Assembly: GCA_902493585.1 (NCBI GenBank)
Contig: CABUPZ010000004.1
Coordinates: 17,289-81,288, forward strand
Direction of reading: 5' to 3'
Length of the DNA: 64,000 nt
Origin: an uncultured Fusicatenibacter sp.
GTDB lineage: Bacteria; Bacillota; Clostridia; Lachnospirales; Lachnospiraceae
Below, in pieces: positions 28,160-37,041 of this stretch (position 1 is its first letter; each line of letters begins with the position of its first letter). Under the pieces are notes generated by a model. The model worked only from the letters and a program-made list of their open reading frames with translations. It did no database searches and was not told the origin of the DNA. The position numbers were made by a program, and so were the translations under genes.

Positions 28160-28208
28160 AAAACACTGATATTCCCTGCATTTGCAGGCTGTATCAGTGT
28201 TTTACTTT
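28160..28208 (+). terminator. Long hairpin with T-rich tail
   Basis: Outer arms AAAACACTGATA (28160-28171) and TATCAGTGTTTT (28192-28203) are perfect complements; an inner CCTGCA/TGCAGG adds more pairing; ACTTTTT follows. The surrounding stretch 28069-28471 has no gene that I recognise, only stop-rich sequence and a short tandem AGAAGAGATAG tract near 28440. Confidence 0.55.
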
Positions 28209-28471
28209 TTCTGGCTATGAGAAGACGTTCTGGCTTTATAATACGCGGTGAGGTTCATGTTGATCTGCTGAGAACAGGGGCGTCCATACTATGTAAGGGA
28301 ATACAGGTACCAGGGTGAATGGAGAGAGTGTAAGAGGAGTGTGGCAGCATCAGTACAGCATTAGAAATACATCAATCTTAGGATATGGACAGTTAACAGT
28401 ATGATGAATAAGTGATGCATTAGCAGTTATTAAGGGATAGAAGAGATAGAAGAGATAGTGATAACTCGCAG

Positions 28472-28526
28472 GTATATACCGTTGAACTTATTGTTTCTTC
28501 AACAAACCAGCCCGCAGGACTATAAT
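28472..28526 (+). promoter_or_regulatory. Composite promoter, site 1 (GTATATAC box)
   Basis: GTATATAC (28472-28479), 17 bp, CTTCAAC (28497-28503), 17 bp, TATAAT (28521-28526). The same layout with identical distances recurs at 33234 and 37917. It lies 65 bp before the first iron alcohol dehydrogenase. Confidence 0.75.
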
Positions 28527-28591
28527 CAGAATCAGGTGGAGTAGAGCATATTTTATTTAGAAACAGTCTTTCAGGAAAGGAGTTTTCAGTT

Positions 28592-29737
28592 ATGCAGAAA
28601 TTTGTTTATGAATATGCCACAAAGGTTTATTTCGGGGAAGGGGCAGCCAAAGAGCATCTGGAGGCGGCAGTCTCCGGTTACGGGGAGAATGTGATGCTTG
28701 CCTACGGTGGCGGTTCTGTAAAGAAGAACGGGATTTATGACGAAGTAAAAAGGATTCTGGAGAAAGCAGGGAAAAAGGTAACCGATTTCAGCGGGATTAT
28801 GTCAAACCCTACCTATGCGAAAGTACAGGAGGGTGCGAAACTGGCAAAGGAGAATCAGATTGATTTCATCCTTGCTGTAGGCGGTGGTTCTGTCAGTGAC
28901 TGCTGCAAGATCGTGGCAGCCCAGGCAAAGACAGAGAAAGACCTGTGGGAGATGGAGATGACGGAGCATCAGTTTCCCACAGAAGTCATTCCCATGGGCG
29001 TGATTGTCACTGCGTCCGGCACCGGATCAGAGATGAATAACGGCGCAGTAATCACCAATGAAGAGAAGAGGATTAAGGGAGGCATGGCGGCAGCAGCGCC
29101 CAGGTTTGCGATTCTGGATCCTGCCTATACCGCAACGGTTCCGAGAATGCAGGTGATCTCCGGGGCATTTGACACCCTGAGCCATGCCATGGAGACGTAT
29201 TTCGGCAATTCCGACCAGGATAATGTGTCCGATGATGTGGCGCTTTCCATTATGCATAATACGGTTGCGAATATGAAGCGCCTTATGGAAAATATAGACG
29301 ATATGCAGGCGAGAAGCAACCTGATGTGGGATTCCGCTATGGCGGAAAACGGCATCCTGAAAGTAGGAAGAGTGACCGATTTTCAGGCACACCAGATGGA
29401 GCATCAGCTGGGTGCATACACGGACTGCAACCACGGTCAGGGGCTTGCAGTAATCCATCCGGCATACTACCGTCATATTGTGAAGAACGCAGAGGCGAAG
29501 TTCGCAAGATTCGGAAAAGAAGTGTTCGGTGTTGATACGGCAGAAAAAGCAGTGGAAGCACTGGCTGACTTTATCAAATCCTGCGGTCTGCCTACGAAGA
29601 TGAGTGAGCTGAAATCCCGGGTGGAGATCACGCCGGAACTTCTGAGGAAGGTGGCGGATTCCTGCAACATCATCAAATCCAATCCGAGAGAACTGACCCA
29701 TGATGAAATCTATGATATCCTGAAGGAATGTATGTAA
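28592..29737 (+). CDS. Iron-containing alcohol dehydrogenase
   Basis: 381 residues, group III iron-dependent alcohol dehydrogenase (BdhA/YqdH-like), interconverting aldehydes and alcohols with NAD(P)H. Cofactor-binding GGGSVSD, and metal ligands Asp and His in GAFDTLSHAMETYF and His residues in HQMEHQLGAYTDCNHGQG. AAAGGAG before the ATG. It is a paralogue of the gene at 33322, sharing most motifs. It is the first gene behind composite promoter site 1; MATE and esterase genes follow. Confidence 0.93.
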   Translation: MQKFVYEYATKVYFGEGAAKEHLEAAVSGYGENVMLAYGGGSVKKNGIYDEVKRILEKAGKKVTDFSGIMSNPTYAKVQEGAKLAKENQIDFILAVGGGSVSDCCKIVAAQAKTEKDLWEMEMTEHQFPTEVIPMGVIVTASGTGSEMNNGAVITNEEKRIKGGMAAAAPRFAILDPAYTATVPRMQVISGAFDTLSHAMETYFGNSDQDNVSDDVALSIMHNTVANMKRLMENIDDMQARSNLMWDSAMAENGILKVGRVTDFQAHQMEHQLGAYTDCNHGQGLAVIHPAYYRHIVKNAEAKFARFGKEVFGVDTAEKAVEALADFIKSCGLPTKMSELKSRVEITPELLRKVADSCNIIKSNPRELTHDEIYDILKECM

Positions 29738-29849
29738 TGGGAACACAGAGAAAATCCGTCAGTGGATGGAGATAAGCCGCAGGGGATATTTTCAGTAAAG
29801 CCGTGCTTTGTTTTCAGAAGAAAAACGGGAGGAAAGAAGCGAATCAGTG

Positions 29850-31238
29850 ATGAGAGTAAGGAGAAAAGAAATATCAGAAAAGGAACTGTTTGAGAAAATG
29901 CCGGTGGCGAAAGCAGTTGCCATCCTTGCCATCCCTACAGTGATCAGCCAGGTCGTGACCATGATCTACAACCTGGCTGACACTTTTTTCGTGGGGCAGA
30001 TCGGGAATCCCTATATGGTGGCGGCGGTATCTCTGGTGTCGCCGTGGTTCAACCTTTTAACGGCTCTTGGCAATCTGTTCGGTCTGGGTGGTGGAAGTCT
30101 GATTTCACGGATGCTGGGGCGCAGCGATCATGAGGATGTAAAACATGTGTCTGCCTTCAGTATATGGGGCGGCGCTGTGACTACGCTTGTGTTTTCTCTC
30201 CTGACGTTTCTGCTGCGGACGCCTCTTTTAAACTTTCTGGGCGCAAGCCCGGACACTTATGATTATGCTGAGAGTTACCTGATCTGGGTGGTCGTGCTGG
30301 GTGGAGTGCCTACAGTGCTGAGCCTGAGTATGGGACATCTCTTAAGAAGCGAGGGGCACGTCAGACCAGCGAGTATCGGCATGATGTTTGGCGGCATTCT
30401 GAATGTAGTGCTGGATCCGGTCATGATCTTCGGATTCGGGCTTGACGCGGCAGGAGCGGCGATCGCAACGGCGCTGTCCAACTTGGCATCTGTTGTCTTT
30501 TTTGTGATCGCATATATCTGTCTTGGTGATAGGACGGCTGTTTCTCTCTTCCCGGGATATTTTACATTCCGGTTCATACGCCAGATCTTTTCCGTAGGAT
30601 TGGCATCCGCTCTTGCCACAACTTTAGGAAATCTTTCCAACATGGTCATGGTCAGTCTGGCGTCCGGATATGGAGACATCCCTGTGGCGGCGTATGGAAT
30701 CGTAAAGCGGATCGACCAGTTTCCACTGAACGTTTCCATGGGGCTTTGTCAGGGCTTTATGCCGCTGGTGGGATACAATTATGCCTCCGGCAATTATAAG
30801 AGAATGAAAGACGTCTCCTTCTTTTCGTGGAAAGCGGCAGTGGTCATGTCCGCCTGTTTTGTGGCATGCTTTGCCATCTTTGCCCGACCAATCCTGCATC
30901 TGTTTATTCCGGAGGTACAGACGAGTACTCTGGGAGCAAGTTTCCTTCGGATTGCCTGCATTGCCGTGCCTTTTACAGCGGTCAACTTCCTGATCAGCTA
31001 TACGCTTCAGGCAATGGGAAAAGGGCTACAGTCCGCAACACTGACATTCAGTCGGCAGGGTCTTCTGAACATTCCTCTGCTGATATTGATGAACATGGCC
31101 GTGGGACTGTTCGGCATGATCTGGACACAGCTCATTGTGGAGCTGATCATGCTGCCGGTATCTCTGGGAATGTATATGCATACATGGCGCAGGCTTCCGG
31201 GAACGGAGAAACCTGAGAAAACGATAGGACAAAAGTAA
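29850..31238 (+). CDS. MATE family efflux transporter
   Basis: About 462 residues with twelve hydrophobic segments in two similar halves. The N-terminal half shows the MATE pattern AIPTVISQVVTMIYNLADTFFVGQIG; the second half has GLASALATTLGNLSNMV and the PFTAVNFLISYTLQAMG region. MATE proteins expel cationic drugs or metabolites by sodium or proton exchange. The ATG at 29850 follows GGAGGAAAG at some distance, so a GTG at 29847 or a TTG at 29808 is also possible. Probably cotranscribed with the alcohol dehydrogenase. Confidence 0.9.
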   Translation: MRVRRKEISEKELFEKMPVAKAVAILAIPTVISQVVTMIYNLADTFFVGQIGNPYMVAAVSLVSPWFNLLTALGNLFGLGGGSLISRMLGRSDHEDVKHVSAFSIWGGAVTTLVFSLLTFLLRTPLLNFLGASPDTYDYAESYLIWVVVLGGVPTVLSLSMGHLLRSEGHVRPASIGMMFGGILNVVLDPVMIFGFGLDAAGAAIATALSNLASVVFFVIAYICLGDRTAVSLFPGYFTFRFIRQIFSVGLASALATTLGNLSNMVMVSLASGYGDIPVAAYGIVKRIDQFPLNVSMGLCQGFMPLVGYNYASGNYKRMKDVSFFSWKAAVVMSACFVACFAIFARPILHLFIPEVQTSTLGASFLRIACIAVPFTAVNFLISYTLQAMGKGLQSATLTFSRQGLLNIPLLILMNMAVGLFGMIWTQLIVELIMLPVSLGMYMHTWRRLPGTEKPEKTIGQK

Positions 31239-31261
31239 AAGAGGAAGGAGTAGAGAGTTTG

Positions 31262-32179
31262 ATGGGAAGAAAATTGAGAAGACATCTTCTGCCGGCAGTA
31301 TTGTTTCTGGCAATGCTCGCCTTGAGCACAGGCTGTGCGGATCAGGAAAATACAGAGGACAGCCGGGCTGCTGCTTCGACATCTTCCGATGCAGGACAGA
31401 ATCCGGAAGAGCAGACACAGAGCAGTCCGGTGCAGGACGCAGAGGAAAACGCTTCCGTGACGGAAGGAACAGAAGAATACCGGGGATTTACGTTAGACAA
31501 TGTGCTTCACTCTGAATCGGCGGGAGACATTCATTTTAACCTGTATATCCCTGACAGCTATGACGGGAGCAGGCCCTATGCTTTGTTCATGACACTTCCC
31601 GGATATGAGGGACTGTATTTTCAGGGCGTGGGAGAAAATTTATACAGTGAGGATTTCGGGTTTACGGCTCAGGAGTACAACCCGGAGATGATCATTGTGG
31701 CGCCCCAGCTTTCGGACTGGGGAGAGACGTCCGCTGACCAGACCATTGCCCTTACGGAATATTTCCTTGCAAACTACAACATAGATGAGTCAAAAGTTTT
31801 CGGAGAAGGATACTCCGGCGGCGGGGAGACTATGTCTCAGGTCATGGGAAAACGGCCAGAACTTTTTACAGCATACCTCCAGTGCAGTTCCCAGTGGGAC
31901 GGAGACTACGAACCGGTAGTGGAGAACCGGACGCCGGTATACTTTGTGATCGGAGAGGATGATGAGTATTACGGTTCCGGACCATCCCGTGAGGCTTATG
32001 AGACCCTGAGGAAAATGTATCAGGATGAGGGCTTAACGGATGAAGAGATTGACGAGATTCTTGTTCTGGATATCAAAAATACAGATTATTTTGAAAGCCA
32101 GGGAGTGACGGTTCAGCATGGAGGAGGCAATCTGTTTGCGGCGGATGACGAGATCATGGGATGGCTGTTTGACAGATAA
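31262..32179 (+). CDS. Alpha/beta-hydrolase (esterase-like) lipoprotein
   Basis: About 305 residues. Signal peptide with a near-lipobox (LALSTGC), a Glu/Ser/Gln-rich linker, then an alpha/beta hydrolase with nucleophile elbow GEGYSGGGE (GxSxG), preceded by TLPGYEGLYFQG and a His near the C-terminus (TVQHGGGN). Prolyl-oligopeptidase or feruloyl-esterase-like hydrolases have this look. It would act outside the membrane. An in-frame TTG at 31259 is closer to the ideal spacing from GGAAGGAG and could be the true start. Confidence 0.78.
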   Translation: MGRKLRRHLLPAVLFLAMLALSTGCADQENTEDSRAAASTSSDAGQNPEEQTQSSPVQDAEENASVTEGTEEYRGFTLDNVLHSESAGDIHFNLYIPDSYDGSRPYALFMTLPGYEGLYFQGVGENLYSEDFGFTAQEYNPEMIIVAPQLSDWGETSADQTIALTEYFLANYNIDESKVFGEGYSGGGETMSQVMGKRPELFTAYLQCSSQWDGDYEPVVENRTPVYFVIGEDDEYYGSGPSREAYETLRKMYQDEGLTDEEIDEILVLDIKNTDYFESQGVTVQHGGGNLFAADDEIMGWLFDR

Positions 32180-32199
32180 AGAGACAGAAGAATGGGATT

Positions 32200-32221
32200 G
32201 ATCTTCCTGTACAGGAAGATC
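32200..32221. repeat. 22-bp perfect palindrome upstream of lysR
   Basis: Half-site GATCTTCCTGT followed directly by its exact complement, 100 bp before the LysR start and 20 bp after the hydrolase stop. No T-run follows, so it may be an operator or a weak terminator. Confidence 0.5.
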
Positions 32222-32265
32222 GGATCCATACGAATTTTGTCAGATAAGACCGACAGATTCATTGT

Positions 32266-32294
32266 TTGACAGAAAAACAAAATTTCTGTATTTT
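32266..32294 (+). promoter_or_regulatory. Promoter of the lysR gene with overlapping inverted repeat
   Basis: TTGACA (32266-32271), 17 bp, TATTTT (32289-32294). Arms ACAGAAA (32269-32275) and TTTCTGT (32283-32289) overlap both boxes, which suits autorepression. Confidence 0.6.
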
Positions 32295-32320
32295 AAAATA
32301 GTACAAAAGGAGGCGATGCT

Positions 32321-33214
32321 ATGTATAATCCACAGCTTGAGACATTTATCGTTGTAGCAGATATGGGAAGCTTTAACAAGGCGGCAGAGGCGCTTTATAT
32401 TACTCCGCCGGCTGTAACCAAGCAGATTAACCTCCTTGAAAATGATCTGGGACTTCAGCTTTTTAATCGGACGCACAGAGGTCTTACCCTGACAGAAGCC
32501 GGGAAATCACTGTATAAAGATGCAAAATATGTGATCCAGTATTGTAAGGATTCCGTGGAACGGGCCAGAAAAGTTATGGAAGAAAAAGATAATATCGTCC
32601 GGATAGGGACTTCGTCCATGACGTCTGCAAACCCGATCGTAGAGATATGGACAAAAGTACAGAAAAGGTATCCGGATATCAAACTTCAGCTGATCCCTTA
32701 TATGAACAGTCAGGAGAGCGCCCGGGAAATCCTGAAAAATCTGGGGACGAACATTGATATTGTGGGTGGAATCTTTGATGAAACTATGCTCAGACTCAGA
32801 CAGTGCGCGGGAATGGAACTGTCCCGCCAGAGGATCTGTGCAGCAGTTTCTCTAAGCCACAGGCTTGCAGAAAAAGAAATGCTGACTTATCAGGATCTCT
32901 ATGGAGAAAATTTTCTCATGATGCACAGGGGATGGAGCAATTACGTGGATGAACTGAGAGACGATATCTGGAAGAATCACCCGCAGATCCATGTGGTGGA
33001 CTTTAATATTTACAGTATGGATATTTTCAATCACTGTGAAAACAGCAGCGACATCCTGATGGTGGCAGAAAACTGGAAAGATATTCACCCGATGCTGAAA
33101 GTAATCCCGGTTGAATGGAAATATACGATTCCCTATGGGATCCTTTATTCCCCGGAACCGTCTAAGCTGGTAAAGCGGTTCCTGAAGGCGATAAAAAAGG
33201 AGATTGAAAATTAA
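32321..33214 (+). CDS. LysR family transcriptional regulator
   Basis: 297 residues. N-terminal helix-turn-helix (ETFIVVADMGSFNKAAEAL, TPPAVTKQINLLENDLGLQL, NRTHRGLTLTEAG), then a periplasmic-binding-like effector domain. AAAGGAGG lies before the ATG. LysR proteins usually activate a neighbouring gene by binding near -65, and need a small inducer. Three promoters in this island carry a shared palindromic GTATATAC box at about -61 to -54, so this protein is the obvious candidate activator. That link is inferred from position only. Confidence 0.92.
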   Translation: MYNPQLETFIVVADMGSFNKAAEALYITPPAVTKQINLLENDLGLQLFNRTHRGLTLTEAGKSLYKDAKYVIQYCKDSVERARKVMEEKDNIVRIGTSSMTSANPIVEIWTKVQKRYPDIKLQLIPYMNSQESAREILKNLGTNIDIVGGIFDETMLRLRQCAGMELSRQRICAAVSLSHRLAEKEMLTYQDLYGENFLMMHRGWSNYVDELRDDIWKNHPQIHVVDFNIYSMDIFNHCENSSDILMVAENWKDIHPMLKVIPVEWKYTIPYGILYSPEPSKLVKRFLKAIKKEIEN

Positions 33215-33233
33215 AAATGCTATAAACCTGAAG

Positions 33234-33288
33234 GTATATACGCCAAAACTAATTGAGACTTCTGCGGAAGTTTCTTTTTTATTACAAT
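33234..33288 (+). promoter_or_regulatory. Composite promoter, site 2 (GTATATAC box)
   Basis: GTATATAC (33234-33241), 17 bp, CTTCTGC (33259-33265), 17 bp, TACAAT (33283-33288), 33 bp before the second iron alcohol dehydrogenase. It starts 20 bp after the lysR stop. Confidence 0.75.
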
Positions 33289-33321
33289 AAGAACAGAAAG
33301 AAAAGGGAGGTTTTTCAGTTT

Positions 33322-34488
33322 ATGAATAACTTCATATATGAGAACAGTACAAAAGTATATTTTGGCCGGGGGTGTGTGAAAGAATTCCTTTCCAGTCTGA
33401 CAAAGGACAGCAGGAATATTCTCCTTGCCTGCGGAATAAGTTCAGCAAAAAAGAACGGGATTTACGATGAAATACTGAATATCCTGATGAAGTCCGGAAA
33501 AAACATAGTTGATTTTTCCGGGATCATGCCGAACCCCACATACGGAAAGGTTCTTGAGGGAATTCAGCTTGTAAAAAGCCATAACATTGATCTGATCTTG
33601 GGGATTGGCGGAGGATCGGTCATGGACTGTGCCAAGGCGGTTTCCCTTGGGGCCGGATGCAGCGGTGATCCATGGGAATACTTCTGGGAAAGAAAAGGAA
33701 TTGTGGATTTTGTACCAATTCCTGTGGGAGTAATACCTACGATTGCAGGAACGGGAAGTGAATGCAATGGAGCAGCGGTGATTACAAATGAAAAGATAAA
33801 AGTGAAGATCGGATATGATTACGCAAAATGCAATCCTGTATTTGCCCTGATGGATCCGGTATACACATACAGTGTTCCGGAAAAACAGATGGTTTCCGGA
33901 GCATTTGACAGCCTTTCCCATATCATGGAAACTTATTTCAGCGAGCCGGATGAACAGAATGTATCCGATGAGATCGGAGAGGCCCTGATGAGAAGTGTGA
34001 TCAGAAACACGCTGCAGGCGGTACGGGATCCAAAGGATTATACGGCAAGGAGTAATCTGATGTGGACCTCCACATTGTCCGAAAACCGTCTGATCAAACT
34101 GGGGAAAAAGGGAGACTTTGGCTGCCATTTAATTGAACATCAGCTGGGAGCATATACAGACTGCAATCATGGACAGGGAATGGCCGTGCTCCAGCCCGTC
34201 TATTACCGGCACATTTATAAAGACGGCCTAAAAAAATTTGCCAGATTTGCTGTGAATGTGTGGCGTGTTCCTGAGGAAGGCAGATCAGAAGAAGAACTGG
34301 CAGAAGCAGGGATACAGAAACTGACAGATTTTATCCACGAGATCGGACTACCCTCAACACTGAGAGAACTGGGAATCAGAGATAAGAGTGTATTAAAAAA
34401 AGTTGCCGGATCCAGCCACTACTCTATGGGCGGATACAGAAAATTAAGTCCCGAAGAAATACTGGATATTCTTACAGAATGTTTTTAG
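33322..34488 (+). CDS. Iron-containing alcohol dehydrogenase (second paralogue)
   Basis: 388 residues from the ATG at 33322 (MNNFIYENSTKVYFG), with GGGAGG upstream. Same family and motifs as the gene at 28592: GGGSVMD, GAFDSLSHIMETYF and EHQLGAYTDCNHGQG with the iron ligands. The C-terminal third differs more. Two such paralogues under the same type of promoter suggest related aldehyde substrates. It leads a run of reductases. Confidence 0.92.
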   Translation: MNNFIYENSTKVYFGRGCVKEFLSSLTKDSRNILLACGISSAKKNGIYDEILNILMKSGKNIVDFSGIMPNPTYGKVLEGIQLVKSHNIDLILGIGGGSVMDCAKAVSLGAGCSGDPWEYFWERKGIVDFVPIPVGVIPTIAGTGSECNGAAVITNEKIKVKIGYDYAKCNPVFALMDPVYTYSVPEKQMVSGAFDSLSHIMETYFSEPDEQNVSDEIGEALMRSVIRNTLQAVRDPKDYTARSNLMWTSTLSENRLIKLGKKGDFGCHLIEHQLGAYTDCNHGQGMAVLQPVYYRHIYKDGLKKFARFAVNVWRVPEEGRSEEELAEAGIQKLTDFIHEIGLPSTLRELGIRDKSVLKKVAGSSHYSMGGYRKLSPEEILDILTECF

Positions 34489-34563
34489 ATAAAAAGGAGC
34501 TTTTCATACCGGAAGGCAACTGTTGAGTAACATATAGAAAATCGTGTAAAAGGAGAGAAGAAA

Positions 34564-35100
34564 ATGTCTAAAAGAGTGTTGATTATTTCGGCGAGCCCCA
34601 GAAAGGGAGGAAATTCTGACATCCTCTGTGACCGCTTTATGCAGGGAGCAGAAGAGTCAGGGAATAAAGTGGAAAAAGTATCTCTGAGAGATCTTAAGAT
34701 CGGATACTGCATGGCCTGTTACGGGTGCAGAGGGACAAAAAAATGTGTACAGAAAGATGACATGGAAGAATTGCTTTCCAAAATGATTGAAGCTGATGTG
34801 CTTGTTCTTGCCACGCCGGTCTATTTCTATTCTATGGACGGGCAGCTGAAGACTATGATCGACCGGACGCTGCCCCGTTATACAGAAATCCGGGATAAGG
34901 ATGTTTACTTCATTGCAACTGCGGCTGCCGGAGAGCGGTTTATGCACCGGACGATGGATGCCATGAAAGGTTTCACAGACTGCCTGCCGGGCGCAAAGGT
35001 AAGAGGTGAAATTTATGGGGAAGGTGTGTACCAAAAGGGAGAAGTAGAAAAAACCGCTGCATATGAGAAGGCATATAAGACGGGAAAGAGGATCCTCTAG
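34564..35100 (+). CDS. Flavodoxin-fold NAD(P)H-dependent oxidoreductase
   Basis: 178 residues with an FMN-binding N-terminus (LIISASPRKGGNSD), a cysteine motif (YCMACYGCRGTKKC) and TPVYFYSMDGQLKTMIDR. These belong to the NADPH-dependent FMN reductase/iron-sulfur flavoprotein group, which reduce quinones, nitro compounds or azo bonds. AAAGGAGAG before the ATG. It follows the second alcohol dehydrogenase by 75 bp. Confidence 0.9.
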   Translation: MSKRVLIISASPRKGGNSDILCDRFMQGAEESGNKVEKVSLRDLKIGYCMACYGCRGTKKCVQKDDMEELLSKMIEADVLVLATPVYFYSMDGQLKTMIDRTLPRYTEIRDKDVYFIATAAAGERFMHRTMDAMKGFTDCLPGAKVRGEIYGEGVYQKGEVEKTAAYEKAYKTGKRIL

Positions 35101-35142
35101 GAGAAAAGAAAAATAATAACAGCAGAAAAGAGGAGAAGATGA

Positions 35143-36147
35143 ATGAAAACACGTATCTTAGGAAAAGATCTGGAGGTATCTGCAATCGGCCTTGGGTGTA
35201 TGGGAATGAGCCATGCGTACGGTCCGGCGGCAGATAAGAAAGAAATGACAGAGCTGCTTGCTCAGGCTTTGGACAGAGGGTACACCTTTTTTGACACGGC
35301 GGAGGTCTATGGCACACCGGAGAATCCCCATGATAATGAGGAACTTCTGGGAGAGGCGCTGAAACCGCACCGGAATAAAATCGTTCTGGCATCTAAATGC
35401 GGGATCCGTTTTGATGAGACTTCCACAGCCGTCAATAAGCCGCTGATTCCGGATGGAAGACCGGAAACTATCAAAGCGTCCATCGACGGTTCACTGAAAC
35501 GCCTTCAGACGGATCATCTGGATCTGTACTATATACATCGTATTGACCGGAATGTTCCCATAGAGGAGACGGCAGGGGCTATGAAAGAACTGATTGAGGC
35601 AGGAAAGATCACCCACTGGGGAATTTCAGAGGCGGATGAGGATACGCTTCGAAGAGCCCACGCAGTCTGCCCGGTAACTGCGGTGCAGAATCGTTATTCT
35701 ATGATGTATCGCGATTATGAGGCACTGTTCCCTGTCCTTGAGGAACTGGATATCGGATTTGTTGCATTTTCGCCGTTGGCAAACGGACTTCTGAGCACAA
35801 AATACAGCAAGGATTCTAAATTTGAAGCAGGAACGGATTACCGCAGCGCCATGCCTCAGTTTACGGCGGAGGCATTTGATAAAAACGCAGAGCTGATCCG
35901 GTATCTGAAAGAGACAGCGGACAAAAAGAATGCCACGCCGGCACAGATCTCTCTGGCATGGATGCTGGCAAAGAAGCCTTGGATCGTGCCGATCCCGGGA
36001 ACAAGAAAATACGGCCGTCTGATTGAGAATGCACAGGCGGCGGATATGGAACTGACGGATGAAGAAGTGAAAGCGATTGATCATATGCTGGATACGGTGC
36101 CGATGTCAGGAGTGTTTGGCGGATCAAAAATTGAAAATGATAAATAA
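35143..36147 (+). CDS. Aldo/keto reductase
   Basis: 334 residues, NADPH-dependent carbonyl reductase. Catalytic tetrad visible: Asp and Tyr in FFDTAEVYG, Lys in VLASKCGIRF and His in LDLYYIHRID. The C-terminal cofactor-binding motif is PIPGTRKYGRLIENA. Closest in pattern to YakC/AKR13-like enzymes (GLGCMGMSHAYGP). GAGGAG before the ATG. Probably in one operon with the FMN reductase and the SDR gene. Confidence 0.92.
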   Translation: MKTRILGKDLEVSAIGLGCMGMSHAYGPAADKKEMTELLAQALDRGYTFFDTAEVYGTPENPHDNEELLGEALKPHRNKIVLASKCGIRFDETSTAVNKPLIPDGRPETIKASIDGSLKRLQTDHLDLYYIHRIDRNVPIEETAGAMKELIEAGKITHWGISEADEDTLRRAHAVCPVTAVQNRYSMMYRDYEALFPVLEELDIGFVAFSPLANGLLSTKYSKDSKFEAGTDYRSAMPQFTAEAFDKNAELIRYLKETADKKNATPAQISLAWMLAKKPWIVPIPGTRKYGRLIENAQAADMELTDEEVKAIDHMLDTVPMSGVFGGSKIENDK

Positions 36148-36186
36148 TATGCCGGAACTGACAGATATAAATGGAAGGTGAGATAA

Positions 36187-37014
36187 ATGAAAACATGGTT
36201 TATTACAGGATCCTCCAGTGGAATCGGAAAAGGAATTGCGAAAGCTGTTTTGGAAAAGGGAGATAATGCTGTTGTGATGGCGAGGGATAAAAAGAAGCTA
36301 GATGATCTGGTACAGGCGTATCCGGAGCAAACACTGGCTTTATCTCTGGAACTTACAGATAAAAAAAGTATTCAAAATGCTGTAAAAGCAGCAGAGGCGA
36401 GATTTGGCGTTATTGATGTTCTGGTAAATAATGCAGGGCATGGATACCGCGCAGCGATAGAAGAGGGTGAGAATGAAAGTGTTGAAGAACTCTACGGGAC
36501 AAATGTGTTCGGACCAGTGGAGTTATTCCGCCTGATCCTTCCGCAGATGAGAAAGAGAAGGAGTGGTGCCATTATCAACCTTTCATCGATTGCTGCTGTG
36601 AGTTCAGGAGCAGGTTCCGGTTACTATGCATCTACAAAAGCGGCACTGGAACTTTTGAGCGACGCTCTCTATCAGGAAGTGTCTCCGCTTGGAATCAAGG
36701 TCATGGTAGTAGAACCGGGAGCGTTTCGTACCAGATTCTTTGACGATTCCCTGAAAGGAACAAAAGTGAAGATTGAAGACTATGCCGGAACTGCAGGGAA
36801 GAGGAGAAAAGAAAATATCATGAATCATCACGACCAGCCGGGGGATCCGGACAAGGGTGGACGCTTGATCGTTGAAACCATTGAGAAGGAGAATTATCCA
36901 CGGATTCTGGTTATGGGAAGCGATGCTGTAAGTTTTGTTAAAAGTGTTTATGAGAGAAAACTCAATGAACTCGAAGCATGGGAAAAGATAAGCATGCAAA
37001 GCAATTTTGAATAA
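36187..37014 (+). CDS. Short-chain dehydrogenase/reductase
   Basis: 275 residues, classical SDR. Cofactor motif TGSSSGIGKG, structural NNAGHG, catalytic Ser in INLSSIAAVSS and YxxxK in YYASTKAA. The C-terminal part resembles the oxidoreductases labelled SDR family, DltE-like. AAGGTGAG before the ATG. Substrate unknown. Confidence 0.92.
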   Translation: MKTWFITGSSSGIGKGIAKAVLEKGDNAVVMARDKKKLDDLVQAYPEQTLALSLELTDKKSIQNAVKAAEARFGVIDVLVNNAGHGYRAAIEEGENESVEELYGTNVFGPVELFRLILPQMRKRRSGAIINLSSIAAVSSGAGSGYYASTKAALELLSDALYQEVSPLGIKVMVVEPGAFRTRFFDDSLKGTKVKIEDYAGTAGKRRKENIMNHHDQPGDPDKGGRLIVETIEKENYPRILVMGSDAVSFVKSVYERKLNELEAWEKISMQSNFE

Positions 37015-37041
37015 AACATTTAATGGAAAGGAAGATGCATT

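Noticed and set aside
28432..28465. Tandem AGAAGAGATAG tract
   Set aside because: Only about two copies; low-complexity sequence without evident role.
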